From Myxococcales bacterium (GTDB taxonomy: Bacteria > Myxococcota_A > Polyangia > Palsa-1104 > JAEUJZ01): a stretch of DNA of 64,000 nucleotides. Positions 1-7,751 of the stretch are shown here, piece by piece. The notes under the pieces are model-generated. The model did not search any database and was not told the DNA's origin. It saw only the letters and a list, made by a program, of their open reading frames with translations. A program made the translations under genes and the position numbers. How positions within the stretch are numbered: position 1 is the stretch's first letter; every line of letters begins with the position of its first letter. The stretch is taken from the NCBI GenBank assembly GCA_016794465.1, contig JAEUKA010000072.1:1-64000 (forward strand). The letters run 5' to 3'.

Positions 1-82
1 CCATCCCGAACTCGGTAGTTAAGACCTCCTGGGCCAATGGTACTGCACGGGACTCTGTGTGGGAGAGTAGGTCGCTGCCAGG
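1..82 (+). rRNA. rrf: 5S ribosomal RNA, 3' part
   Basis: The first 80 or so bases match the conserved 3' two-thirds of bacterial 5S rRNA: CCATCCCGAACTCGG near the start, the CCAATGGTACTGC loop region, and the closing GGGAGAGTAGGTCGCTGCCAGG. The 5' end lies outside the window, so this is the tail of an rrn operon transcribed rightward. It is followed directly by a strong intrinsic terminator. Confidence 0.95.
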
Positions 83-93
83 AATTCTTCTCT

Positions 94-127
94 AAAAGGC
101 CTAGAGCTTATCACTCTAGGCCTTTTT
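94..127 (+). terminator. rho-independent terminator of the rrn operon
   Basis: AAAAGGCCTAGAG (94-106) pairs with CTCTAGGCCTTTTT (114-127) around a 7-base loop, giving a 12-13 bp stem followed by a T-rich tract. It sits 12 bases after the 5S rRNA and is the textbook form of an rrn operon terminator. Confidence 0.93.
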
Positions 128-399
128 CTTTTTCTCCGTTCGCTTCGCTTCTGGTCACATCTTTTTGTCCCTTTTTTTCTCCTGTCTTCCTATTCCCCCC
201 TGTGTTGCGGCTCTTTGGCGCTTCCTTAGCGGTCGGTACTTGTTTTTTCGCTCCACGGGTGGAAGTTTGACACGGTACTGCCTGGTAGCCGTGTGCTCCG
301 CTGGGTCGATATCCATCCAGGCTGTCATTTACTCGGCGATGGTGGTCTGGATCGATGACGCCGGGGTAGAACCGCTGTCATCGCAACGCTGGAGGCTCT
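128..399. other. intergenic region without recognised gene
   Basis: This region lies between the rrn terminator and the SRPBCC gene. The first 100 bases are unusually pyrimidine-rich (runs of T and C). Short open frames exist but lack coding bias or similarity that I can recognise. The promoter of the downstream gene presumably lies here, but I see no convincing -35/-10 pair. Confidence 0.5.
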
Positions 400-912
400 A
401 TGCCGGAAGTCAACCCAAGTGCTCCATTGCCCAGTGCAGAGCGAGGTCTTCGCGGCGATCGGCTCATTGGTACGGACAAGCTGGACCGCGAGCTGTGGGT
501 CCCGCAGCCCCTTTCCCAGGTGTTTCCGTTTTTTGCGGCTGCCGAGAATCTGGAGCGGCTCACTCCAAGCTGGCTGCGCTTTGAGATTCTGTCGCCGCTG
601 CCGATCGAGATGCAGGCGGGCGTGCTGATCGACTATCGCATTCGGCTCTATGGAGTTCCTATGCGGTGGCGCACGCTCATCCACACCTGGGAGCCCCCGT
701 TTCGGTTTGTCGACGAGCAGCTGAGCGGTCCGTACGCCGTGTGGTGGCATGAGCATACCTTTGCCGAGCACAACGGTGGAACGATGATCCGAGATCACGT
801 TCGCTATCGGGCGCCGCTCAGCTTCCTGTCACATCCGCTGATGGTGCGACGACAGCTGCGGCGAATCTTTGACTTTCGTACCGAGACGATTCGTCGCCAC
901 TTCGGCGGGTAG
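400..912 (+). CDS. SRPBCC family (START-like) protein
   Basis: The protein has 170 residues and fits the SRPBCC ligand-binding fold, here of the type related to cyclase/dehydrase or CDP-paratose-epimerase-associated proteins. Typical features are the N-terminal strand ending in VPQPLSQVFPFFAAAENLE, the helix ERLTPSWLRFEIL, the GVLIDYRIRLYGVPMRW strand pair, and the conserved FRFVDEQLSGPYAVWWHEHTF and DHVRYRAPLSFL segments. A GGAGG ribosome binding site lies 5 bases before the ATG. It has no signal peptide and is probably cytoplasmic. Such proteins bind hydrophobic ligands, but the ligand cannot be told from sequence. It is a single gene ahead of an acyl-CoA dehydrogenase operon. Confidence 0.85.
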   Translation: MPEVNPSAPLPSAERGLRGDRLIGTDKLDRELWVPQPLSQVFPFFAAAENLERLTPSWLRFEILSPLPIEMQAGVLIDYRIRLYGVPMRWRTLIHTWEPPFRFVDEQLSGPYAVWWHEHTFAEHNGGTMIRDHVRYRAPLSFLSHPLMVRRQLRRIFDFRTETIRRHFGG

Positions 913-1111
913 ATTGCTGCCTCGGCCAGTCATGAAGACCTGGCTTAGCTGTCGCGCCCAATCGTCACATGAAGCCTACTCTTGCTGATGCTGCTTGTCC
1001 GGGCTGGGTAATGGAAAGTTCCGAAGGTAGACTCGGGCTCGCAGCCGCTCGCCAGGAATGCCGTATTCGTGGCGAAAGCGGCAAAACGGCACACGGGCAC
1101 TCGGAGGCTCC

Positions 1112-2344
1112 ATGGACTTTTCGCTGTCGGCTACTGCGCAAGACCTGCTCCATCGGCTGAAGGACTTTTTGCACCACGAAGTCTTGCCAAAAGAAGCGGA
1201 GTATTTTGCTGCGCTCACGGGGGGCGGCGACTTTCGCAAGTGGCGGCAGCCGGCGGTGATGGAGCTTCTGAAGGCCAAAGCGCGGGCAGCGGGACTGTGG
1301 AACCTTTTTTTGCCCGATGCAGAGCATGGTGCGGGGCTGTCGACGCTCGACTATGCGCCGCTGGCCGAGGCGATGGGCTGGTCGTTTCTGCTGCCCGAGA
1401 TCTGCAACTGCAGCGCGCCTGACTCGGGGAACATGGAAGTGCTGCATCGCTATGGCTCGGAGGCGCAGAAGGAGCGCTGGCTTACGCCGCTGCTTGCCGG
1501 TGAGATTCGCTCGGGTTTCGCGATGACCGAGCCGGCAGTTGCTTCGTCGGACGCCACCAACATCGCGGCTACCGCAACCATTGTCGGCGACGAGGTCATC
1601 TGTACCGGTCGCAAGTGGTGGTGTTCAGGACTTGGGCATCCCAGCTGTCGGGTCCTGATTTTTATGGGTGTCTCGCTTCCCGAAGCACCGCGTCATCAGC
1701 GCCACTCGATTGTGCTGATCCCGATCGACGCAAAAGGGGTCGAGATTGTGCGGATGCTGCCGGTGTTCGGGGGTTACGACGAGCCGGTCGGACATGGCGA
1801 GGTCCGCTTTGATGAGGTCCGCGTGCCCATCACCAACATCATCGGCGGTCCCGGTCGTGGCTTCGAGATCGCGCAGGGTCGGCTGGGGCCGGGTCGGATT
1901 CATCACTGCATGCGGGCGCTTGGGGCGGCGGAGCGGGCGCTCGACTTTCTGTGCAAGCGAGCCTCGCGACGGATTGCGTTTGGCAAGCCACTCGCCGAGC
2001 TGGGCGGCAACCTGGACATCATTGCCGACGCGCGGATGCAGATCGAACAGGCGCGGCTGCTGGTGCTGAAGACGGCGTGGCTGATCGATCGCGTCGGGGC
2101 CAAGGGCGCCATGAGCGAGATCTCGCAGATCAAGGTCATCGCGCCGCAGGTTGCTTGCCGGGTGATTGATGCGGCGATCCAGATGCACGGTGGCGCGGGG
2201 GTCAGTGAAGATGTGCCGCTGACGGCGCTGTATGCCTATGCGCGGGTGCTGCGGATCGTCGACGGGCCGGACGAAGTGCATCGGGCGCTGGTCGGCAAGC
2301 TCGAGCTTCGTCGTCACCAAGAGGAAAAGGCGGGGCGGGCATGA
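1112..2344 (+). CDS. acyl-CoA dehydrogenase (ACAD10/11-like)
   Basis: This is a FAD-dependent acyl-CoA dehydrogenase of 410 residues. N-terminal helical domain: from MDFSLSATAQDLLHRLKDFL. Middle beta domain: GFAMTEPAVASSDATNI near residue 140 and the ITGRKWW-like segment (ICTGRKWWCSG). C-terminal helical domain: RIAFGKPLAELGG, and IQMHGGAGVSEDVPL, the flavin-binding signature. The length and the IPIDAKGVEIVRMLPVFGG motif fit the long-chain/ACAD11-type subfamily. The ATG at 1112 is preferred over an upstream in-frame ATG because GGAGG lies 5 bases before it. It overlaps the next gene by ATGA, a pairing known from ACAD10/11, where kinase and dehydrogenase occur together; this suggests catabolism of 4-hydroxy acids or similar, which is inference. 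Confidence 0.93.
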   Translation: MDFSLSATAQDLLHRLKDFLHHEVLPKEAEYFAALTGGGDFRKWRQPAVMELLKAKARAAGLWNLFLPDAEHGAGLSTLDYAPLAEAMGWSFLLPEICNCSAPDSGNMEVLHRYGSEAQKERWLTPLLAGEIRSGFAMTEPAVASSDATNIAATATIVGDEVICTGRKWWCSGLGHPSCRVLIFMGVSLPEAPRHQRHSIVLIPIDAKGVEIVRMLPVFGGYDEPVGHGEVRFDEVRVPITNIIGGPGRGFEIAQGRLGPGRIHHCMRALGAAERALDFLCKRASRRIAFGKPLAELGGNLDIIADARMQIEQARLLVLKTAWLIDRVGAKGAMSEISQIKVIAPQVACRVIDAAIQMHGGAGVSEDVPLTALYAYARVLRIVDGPDEVHRALVGKLELRRHQEEKAGRA

Positions 2345-3435
2345 GCGGGGTGGCGAGTACCCAGACTCCGACATCGTTCATCGATCCGGTGGGGCCACTG
2401 CGCGCTGGTGAGCCGCTCGATGTGGCGGCGGTCGATTCGTTTCTCAAAGCGCAGCTGCCGCAGCTGTCCGGCGTGCCCGAGGTGCAGCAGTTTCCGGGTG
2501 GAGCCTCGAACCTGACCTACCTGTTTCGCTATCCCGATCGAGAGCTGGTGCTGCGGCGGCCACCGTTTGGTCACAAAGCCAAGAGCGCGCATGACATGGT
2601 CCGTGAGGCCAAGGTGATGCAGGCGCTTCGTGCGGTGTATCCGCTGGTGCCGGAGGTGGTCACGGTCTGCGAGCACGACGAGCCGCTGGGGACGCCGTTT
2701 TTCGTGATGGAGCGCCTGCGCGGGATGATTTTGCGCCGGGACTTGCCGGCGGGACTTCAGCTCTCGACGCAGCAGACCACGGAACTGGCGCAGCACCTGC
2801 TAGACGGCCTGTGTGCGCTGCATGCGATCGATGTCGAGGCGGCTGGGCTGTCGCAGCTGGGCAAAGGCGAAGGCTATGTCGCCCGGCAGGTCACAGGCTG
2901 GGTGCGGCGCTATCGCGAGGCACTGACTCCCGATGTGCCCGACTATGCGCGGGTGATCGACTGGCTGCTGGCGAAGCTGCCGGCGGGTGAGTCAGCGATT
3001 CGCGTGGTTCACAACGACTACCGGTTTGACAACGTGGTGCTGGACCCGCAGCAGCCGACGCGGCTCATCGGAGTGCTCGACTGGGAGCTGGCGACGCTCG
3101 GTGATCCGCTGATGGACCTGGGGAACTCGCTGGCGTACTGGGTGGAAGCTGGGGATGATCCGGCGTGGCAGCGGCTGCGACGACAACCGACTCATCTGCC
3201 GGGGATGCCGACGCGGCGCGAGGTCGTGGCGTACTATGCGGAGAAGACGGGTCTTGCGGTGCCGTCGCTGGACTACTACTTGGTGTTTGGCCTGTTTCGG
3301 CTGGCGGGGATCGCGCAGCAGATTTACTACCGATTTTTCCACGGGCAGACGCAGGTGGCCCAGTTCGCGAGCTTTGGACAGATCGTGAAGCTCCTCGAAC
3401 AGCGGGCCGAGGCAGCAATCGCCTCGCGGTGGTAA
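2341..3435 (+). CDS. APH-type phosphotransferase paired with acyl-CoA dehydrogenase
   Basis: The protein has 364 residues with the aminoglycoside-phosphotransferase/choline-kinase fold. It shows the glycine-rich start FPGGASNLTYLFRYPDRELVLRRPP, the Brenner motif VHNDYRFDNVVL near residue 225 (catalytic Asp and Asn), and GVLDWELATLGDPLMDLGN, whose Asp binds metal. This subgroup is homologous to the N-terminal kinase domain of ACAD10/ACAD11, which phosphorylates 4-hydroxyacyl-CoA so that it can be dehydrogenated. The ATG overlaps the stop of the dehydrogenase gene (ATGA), so the two are translationally coupled and probably act in one pathway. An antibiotic-modifying role is unlikely. Confidence 0.9.
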   Translation: MSGVASTQTPTSFIDPVGPLRAGEPLDVAAVDSFLKAQLPQLSGVPEVQQFPGGASNLTYLFRYPDRELVLRRPPFGHKAKSAHDMVREAKVMQALRAVYPLVPEVVTVCEHDEPLGTPFFVMERLRGMILRRDLPAGLQLSTQQTTELAQHLLDGLCALHAIDVEAAGLSQLGKGEGYVARQVTGWVRRYREALTPDVPDYARVIDWLLAKLPAGESAIRVVHNDYRFDNVVLDPQQPTRLIGVLDWELATLGDPLMDLGNSLAYWVEAGDDPAWQRLRRQPTHLPGMPTRREVVAYYAEKTGLAVPSLDYYLVFGLFRLAGIAQQIYYRFFHGQTQVAQFASFGQIVKLLEQRAEAAIASRW

Positions 3436-3441
3436 GTGGCG

Positions 3442-4281
3442 CTACTGACCGGTGCCTCTCCAGACCACGATCGCGCCTTCGTTGCCGCCCGAGCCGGGCC
3501 GGAAGTCCGTCGCCACAATGTCGAGCACGCCGTCCTTGTTGAAGTCCGCGATGCCGACGCTGTTGAACTTGCCGTTGCCCATGTTCAGGTTCTGCATGCC
3601 CTTGAAGGTGCCATTGCCGTTGCCGAGCAGCCACGACACCGTCCCCGAGGCTCCCGCGCCGCCATAGTTGGCCGTCACCACGTCCAGGTTGCCATCCCCG
3701 TCGAGATCGGCCACCGCGATGTGCTCGGGGAACGAGCCGGTGGTGCTGATGTTGGCGGCGACTGCGCTTGTGAACCCGCCCTGGCCGTTGCCTTTGATGA
3801 ACGAGATCGTGCCATTCATCTGGTTGTTGACGGTCACAAGGTCGACGTTGCCGTCCTTGTCGAAGTCTCCCGAGACGGCGTGATAGGCCATGCCGGAGCC
3901 GCTGCCCACGGCCGTTCCAGCAGTGAGCCATGGCGCGTTGGCGACAGCGTTGTGCCTAAACGGCACCACGTTGTTGCCGGTTCCCGCGAGCAGCGCCGCG
4001 ATATCAGGCTTGCCATCCTTGTTGAAGTCCCCCATCGCCAGCGAGTAGGGCGTGTTGCCCGAGCCGAGGTTGTTGGCGACGTTGTACTGGAAGGTCGTAC
4101 CGCCCATGTTGATGAGGTGGGCAATGTTCAGCGCGGCGGAGCCGTTGAGGTTCACCACCACATCCAGCTTGTTGTCTCCGTTACAGTCGTGGGCGCGGGT
4201 TGAGACGGGGCGGGTGGCTGGGGGGGGCGCAAAGGAAGTCGTTGGGAAGCCGCGCTTGTGGGTCGGCGGCCAGCTTGTCAC
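3442..4281 (-). CDS. VCBS/FG-GAP repeat protein, probably lacking its N-terminus
   Basis: About 279 residues with five FG-GAP/VCBS units, each with a calcium-loop DxNxDGxxD core: DCNGDNKLDVVV, GDFNKDGKPDIAAL, GDFDKDGNVDLVTV, ADLDGDGNLDVVTA and ADFNKDGVLDIVAT. Such repeats fold as a beta-propeller, usually on secreted or surface proteins. I chose the GTG at 4281, which follows an AAAGG motif and lies 10 bases after the receiver gene stop. The open frame runs further upstream but overlaps that gene. No signal peptide is visible and the first repeat starts within 40 residues, so the gene may be a truncated remnant of a longer surface protein. It converges on the phosphotransferase gene with a 6-base gap. 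Confidence 0.7.
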   Translation of the reverse strand: MTSWPPTHKRGFPTTSFAPPPATRPVSTRAHDCNGDNKLDVVVNLNGSAALNIAHLINMGGTTFQYNVANNLGSGNTPYSLAMGDFNKDGKPDIAALLAGTGNNVVPFRHNAVANAPWLTAGTAVGSGSGMAYHAVSGDFDKDGNVDLVTVNNQMNGTISFIKGNGQGGFTSAVAANISTTGSFPEHIAVADLDGDGNLDVVTANYGGAGASGTVSWLLGNGNGTFKGMQNLNMGNGKFNSVGIADFNKDGVLDIVATDFRPGSGGNEGAIVVWRGTGQ

Positions 4282-4291
4282 GCCTTTCCCT

Positions 4292-4687
4292 TCAGCGGCA
4301 GTTTTCGTCCACCAGATGCACCAAGTCTTCGACCGGGAACGGGTCCGGCAGGTAGTCCTCAAAGTCGAGCCGACTCGCCGCCCCCCAGTCTGCCCCGGCA
4401 TCCAGCAGCGCGATGATCGACAGCCGCCGCCGGGGACTCTCGGCCCGGATGATGTCGAGAAAGTCCTTCCCACCCAGCTGCTCAAACAGGCAATAGCGGA
4501 GTAGCACCAGCGCGACCTCGTGGTGCTGCACGCCCAAGGTCGCATCCGCCACCGATGCCACGGTCTGCGTCCGGTAGCCCCGCTCGGCGAGACTGCGGCT
4601 GACCGTGGCGATCACCTCTGGCCGATCCTCGATGAGCAGAACCCGGCCACCGACGCCTGGAAGCAGCTCCTCACCCGGGTTCACCAT
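4292..4687 (-). CDS. degenerate response-regulator receiver domain protein
   Basis: A stand-alone receiver domain of about 131 residues. The CheY-like order is visible: beta-1 with the acidic pair (VLLIEDRPEV), alpha-1 SRSLAERGYRTQTVAS, beta-3 EVALVLLRYCLFEQLGGKDFLD, and beta-5 FEDYLPDPFPVEDL. At the end of beta-3 the phospho-acceptor Asp is replaced by Arg (VLLRY). The conserved Lys before the beta-5 proline is also missing (LPDPFP). The protein is therefore unlikely to be phosphorylated like a normal regulator and may act by binding a partner. The ATG at 4687 is preferred over a TTG three codons upstream. Neighbours on the same strand are a lipoprotein and a VCBS protein; no histidine kinase is adjacent. 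Confidence 0.75.
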   Translation of the reverse strand: MVNPGEELLPGVGGRVLLIEDRPEVIATVSRSLAERGYRTQTVASVADATLGVQHHEVALVLLRYCLFEQLGGKDFLDIIRAESPRRRLSIIALLDAGADWGAASRLDFEDYLPDPFPVEDLVHLVDENCR

Positions 4688-4761
4688 GTGCGACAAGTAC
4701 CCTCATTTACCCCTATGGTCAAACAAAACGGCGCACACGCGGGATCTTTCAGGTAACCCAG

Positions 4762-5424
4762 CTACGGCACCAGGATGCTTGGGTCGTCGACCATCGCGGT
4801 CAAGGTGCCGCTCGAGTTGATGCGCAGCTGGAGGTTGCCGCCGCTCGGGATCTGCACCGACAGGTCGAGCCGCTGCCAGTCGGGCGTGGTGGTAGTGACG
4901 GTCGGTGACGAGGCGATCACCTTGTTGGCGGTCAGATCCCAGATGTCGAGGCCCAGCTTGGCGCCACTGCCCGCCTGCGAGACATACACATAAGCCGAGC
5001 CGTACAGCGTCTTGCCGACGAGCGCCGCCAGCGGCAGGGTCTGGTTTAAGACGTTGGCGTTGGCGTTTGTACTGCTGACCAACAGCGAGCGAAAGCCGCA
5101 GCGCGCCATGGTCGTCGTGACGGTCCAGGTCGAGCCGCCGCCCGCTTGGTTGCAGCAGCCGTCCCACTTGCCGGGAATCGAGCTGGCGGGGCTGCCGGTG
5201 TTGCTGGCCTTGCCGTTGCCATCGAGCTCGACGCTGGGTGTCTCGAAGCCGGGATTTTGCAGCTGGTTGCTGGGGTCGAGCGGACACAGGCCCATGTCCC
5301 GGGTCTGGGCCGCGAGATCGGGACTACCACCCTCGACGGTGCTGGTCTTGGGACTGCACGCCCCCCACAGCAAGAGCCCGGACAACGCCAATGACGACAG
5401 AGCCAACGACCGTGACATGCGCAT
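4762..5424 (-). CDS. lipoprotein with carbohydrate-binding-like jelly-roll domain
   Basis: The protein has 220 residues. An N-terminal hydrophobic signal ends in LLLWGACS, a plausible if not ideal lipobox, so it is probably lipid-anchored. The mature part starts a CBM4/9-like jelly-roll domain: NPGFETPSVELDGNGK, then the KWDGC, STWTV, SLLVSS, LNQTLPLAALVGKTLYGSAYVYVSQ and LDIWD strands, and the closing TLTAMVDDPSILVP, typical of the CBM family end. Carbohydrate binding is inferred from fold only. GGAGG lies 5 bases before the ATG. Upstream it is divergent from the GDP-sugar genes; downstream it is followed by the receiver gene after 65 bases. Confidence 0.75.
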   Translation of the reverse strand: MRMSRSLALSSLALSGLLLWGACSPKTSTVEGGSPDLAAQTRDMGLCPLDPSNQLQNPGFETPSVELDGNGKASNTGSPASSIPGKWDGCCNQAGGGSTWTVTTTMARCGFRSLLVSSTNANANVLNQTLPLAALVGKTLYGSAYVYVSQAGSGAKLGLDIWDLTANKVIASSPTVTTTTPDWQRLDLSVQIPSGGNLQLRINSSGTLTAMVDDPSILVP

Positions 5425-5470
5425 GAGATCCTCCCCCCCTTGTGTTACACCCTAACGCCAAGGCTGAGCC

Positions 5471-6418
5471 ATGAGTGACCTCGATCTTTCTGCGCTGCGG
5501 GTGCTGGTGACGGGTGGGGCCGGCTTTCTCGGCTCGTTTGTGGTCGAAGCGCTGCGCGAGCGGGGCTGCCAGCAAGTAGCGGTGCCGCGCTCCCGGGACT
5601 ACGACTTGGTGGATCTGCAGGCGGTGCGGCGGCTGCTTGCGGACACCCGGCCCGAGCTGGTCATCCACCTGGCGGCCCGCGTCGGCGGCATCTTGGCCAA
5701 CCAGCGCGAGCCGGGCCGCTTCTTCTACGACAACCTGATGATGGGCGCGCAGCTTCTCGACGAGTCGCGCCGCTTTGGGGTCCGCAAGTTCGTGGCGACG
5801 GCGACGATCTGTGCCTATCCCAAGCACACCCCGGTGCCGTTTCGCGAAGACGATCTGTGGAACGGCTACCCCGAGGAAACCAACGCGCCGTACGGCCTGG
5901 CCAAGAAGATGCTGCTCGTACAGTCGCAGGCCTACCGTGCCCAGTACGGCTTTTCGTCGGTGGTGCTGTTTCCGGTCAACCTCTACGGGCCGCGCGACAA
6001 CTTCGACCTTACGTCGTCGCATGTCATCCCGGCGCTGGTTCGCAAGATCAGCCGCGCCATCGCCGAGGGCCACCGCGAGGTCGTGATCTGGGGCGACGGC
6101 ACCCCCACCCGCGAGTTTCTCTACGTCGAGGACTGCGCCGCCGGCATCGTCTCGGCCTGCGAGCGCTACGACGACAGCGAGCCGGTCAACCTCGGCAGCG
6201 GCCACGAGATCGCCATCTCTGACCTCGCCACCCGGATCGGCCAGCTCCTCGGCTACCAGGGCCGCTTCGTCTATGACCCCAGTCGTCCAGGCGGCCAGCC
6301 GCGCCGCGCCCTCGACTGCTCCCGCGCCGAGCGCTGCTTCGGCTTCCGCGCCACCACTTCACTCGACGAGGGACTTCGCCGTACCATCGAGTACTTTCGT
6401 CGCGAGCTTCAGCCATGA
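5471..6418 (+). CDS. fcl: GDP-L-fucose synthase-like epimerase/reductase
   Basis: An extended short-chain dehydrogenase of 315 residues. It has the NAD(P)-binding glycine motif VTGGAGFLGSF at residues 13-23, the RVGGILANQREPGRFFYDN segment characteristic of GDP-fucose synthases, ATICAYPKHTPVPFRE, and the catalytic pair APYGLAKK (YxxxK). NLYGPRDNFDL and REFLYVEDCA are further family motifs. The enzyme converts GDP-4-keto-6-deoxy-mannose into GDP-L-fucose. The gene overlaps gmd by ATGA, so the order is fcl then gmd in one transcript, which supports the role. A related GDP-6-deoxysugar (for example GDP-rhamnose or GDP-colitose) remains possible. Confidence 0.88.
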   Translation: MSDLDLSALRVLVTGGAGFLGSFVVEALRERGCQQVAVPRSRDYDLVDLQAVRRLLADTRPELVIHLAARVGGILANQREPGRFFYDNLMMGAQLLDESRRFGVRKFVATATICAYPKHTPVPFREDDLWNGYPEETNAPYGLAKKMLLVQSQAYRAQYGFSSVVLFPVNLYGPRDNFDLTSSHVIPALVRKISRAIAEGHREVVIWGDGTPTREFLYVEDCAAGIVSACERYDDSEPVNLGSGHEIAISDLATRIGQLLGYQGRFVYDPSRPGGQPRRALDCSRAERCFGFRATTSLDEGLRRTIEYFRRELQP

Positions 6419-7419
6419 CCGCACGACGCGCACTCATCACCGGCATCACCGGCCAAGACGGCTCCTACCTCGCCGAGCTGCTGCTTCGCAAAGGCTACGA
6501 GGTCCACGGCATCGTCCGCCGCTCCTCGTCGTTTAACACCGGACGGCTCGACGGCATCTACCAAGACCCGCACGTCCCCGACTATCGGCTGCAGCTGCAC
6601 TACGGCGACCTCGTCGACTCCTCGGTCCTCGGGCGCATCCTTCACACCGTCAAGCCCGACGAGGTCTACAACCTGGCGGCGCAGTCCCACGTCCGCGTCT
6701 CGTTCGATATGCCCGAGTACACCTTCGACGTGGTGGCGCAGGGCACGGCGCGGCTGCTCGAGGTCGTGCGCGAGCTGGGCAAAAAGACCCGCTTCTATCA
6801 GGCGTCGTCGTCCGAGATGTTCGGCTCTTCGGCGCCCCCGCAGGCCGAGTCCACGCCCTTTCGGCCCTGCTCGCCGTATGCCATCGCCAAGGTCGCCGCC
6901 CACCACACCACCGTCCTGTACCGCGAGTCCTACGGCCTGTTTGCCGTGAGCGGCATCCTCTTTAACCACGAGAGTCCCCGGCGCGGCGAGACGTTTGTGA
7001 CCCGCAAGGTGACGCGGGCGGCGGCGCGGATCAAGCTGGGGCTGCAGGACCGGCTGTTCCTCGGCAACCTCGAGGCGCGGCGTGACTGGGGCTTTGCTGG
7101 CGATTACGTCGAGGCGATGTGGCTGATGCTGCAGCAGGACCGGCCCGAGGATCTCGTCATCTGCACCGGCGAGAGTCACTCGGTGCGCGAGCTGCTCGAC
7201 GTGGCGTTTGGGCGGCTCAACCTCGACTGGGAGCGCTACGTCGAGATCGATCCCCGCTACTTCCGCCCCAGCGAGGTCGACGAGCTGCGCGGCGACATGA
7301 CCCGGGCGCGGCGCCTGCTCAAGTGGGAGCCCAAGGTCCGCTTCCGTCCGCTCATTGAGCAGATGGTCGACCACGATCTCGCCGACCTCCTCCGCCACCG
7401 CCAGTCCCTGCCGCGCTAA
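6415..7419 (+). CDS. gmd: GDP-mannose 4,6-dehydratase
   Basis: The protein has 334 residues, slightly shorter than the usual 345-370. It shows the nucleotide-binding motif ITGITGQDGSYLAELLL, IVRRSSSFNTGRLDGIY, NLAAQSHVRVSF, the catalytic ASSSEMFG and SPYAIAKVAAH (Tyr and Lys), and the Gmd signature FNHESPRRGETFVTRK. It dehydrates GDP-D-mannose to GDP-4-keto-6-deoxy-D-mannose, the substrate of the preceding gene product. The start overlaps fcl by ATGA. The sugar is probably used for exopolysaccharide or O-antigen; no glycosyltransferase is immediately adjacent. The 21-bp repeat array begins 31 bases after its stop. Confidence 0.95.
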   Translation: MTARRALITGITGQDGSYLAELLLRKGYEVHGIVRRSSSFNTGRLDGIYQDPHVPDYRLQLHYGDLVDSSVLGRILHTVKPDEVYNLAAQSHVRVSFDMPEYTFDVVAQGTARLLEVVRELGKKTRFYQASSSEMFGSSAPPQAESTPFRPCSPYAIAKVAAHHTTVLYRESYGLFAVSGILFNHESPRRGETFVTRKVTRAAARIKLGLQDRLFLGNLEARRDWGFAGDYVEAMWLMLQQDRPEDLVICTGESHSVRELLDVAFGRLNLDWERYVEIDPRYFRPSEVDELRGDMTRARRLLKWEPKVRFRPLIEQMVDHDLADLLRHRQSLPR

Positions 7420-7450
7420 CAACCGACTGGCTGAGGCGGGCTGCTGGCGA

Positions 7451-7632
7451 GTTTGTACGCGGTGCCGGCGAGTTTGCACGCGGTGCCGGCGAGTTTGCAC
7501 GCGGTGCCGGCGAGTTTGTACGCGGTGCTGGCGAGTTTGTACGCGGTGCCGGCGTGTCCGTACGCGGTGCTGGCGTGTCCGTACGCGGTGCTGGCGGGTG
7601 CGTACGCGGTGCCGGCGGGTGCGCATGGCATG
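7451..7632 (+). repeat. 21-bp tandem repeat array, about 8.6 copies
   Basis: Eight full units and a partial ninth with a period of exactly 21 bases share the core GTACGCGGTGCYGGCG. Copies 1-5 start GTTTG, copies 6-7 GTCCG, copies 8-9 GTGCG, so the array is graded rather than random. Because the unit is a multiple of three without stops, several frames on both strands stay open; in one plus frame it reads as a heptad like YAVPASL and continues to a stop at 7704. I cannot show that any of these is translated. The array lies between gmd and the Fn3-like protein gene. Confidence 0.95.
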
Positions 7633-7751
7633 AAAAAGTTTGAACTTTGGGTGGCGGGGGGTGGATCTGCGTTTCACGCTTTCATGCGCCCACAGGTCGC
7701 ATGAGGCGGCGTGGTGGGCTTTCACCCAACGTTTGAAGGAGACAGTAGATC

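Noticed and set aside
2341..3435. APH-type protein as aminoglycoside resistance gene
   Set aside because: It is coupled to an acyl-CoA dehydrogenase and has the ACAD10/11-type kinase motifs, so a metabolic role is far likelier.
3436..4203. 255-codon plus-strand frame over the VCBS gene
   Set aside because: It runs antisense to clear VCBS repeats and has no domain or sensible composition.
7453..7704. Heptad-repeat frame in the 21-bp array as a protein gene
   Set aside because: It starts with TTG, has no ribosome binding site, and the repeat leaves several frames on both strands open, so openness is not evidence of coding. It is kept as a repeat finding instead.
6409..7725. Long open frame antisense to gmd, 438 codons
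   Set aside because: It is a GC-rich shadow of gmd and of the 21-bp repeat: its translation is Arg/His-rich low complexity and shows no domain.
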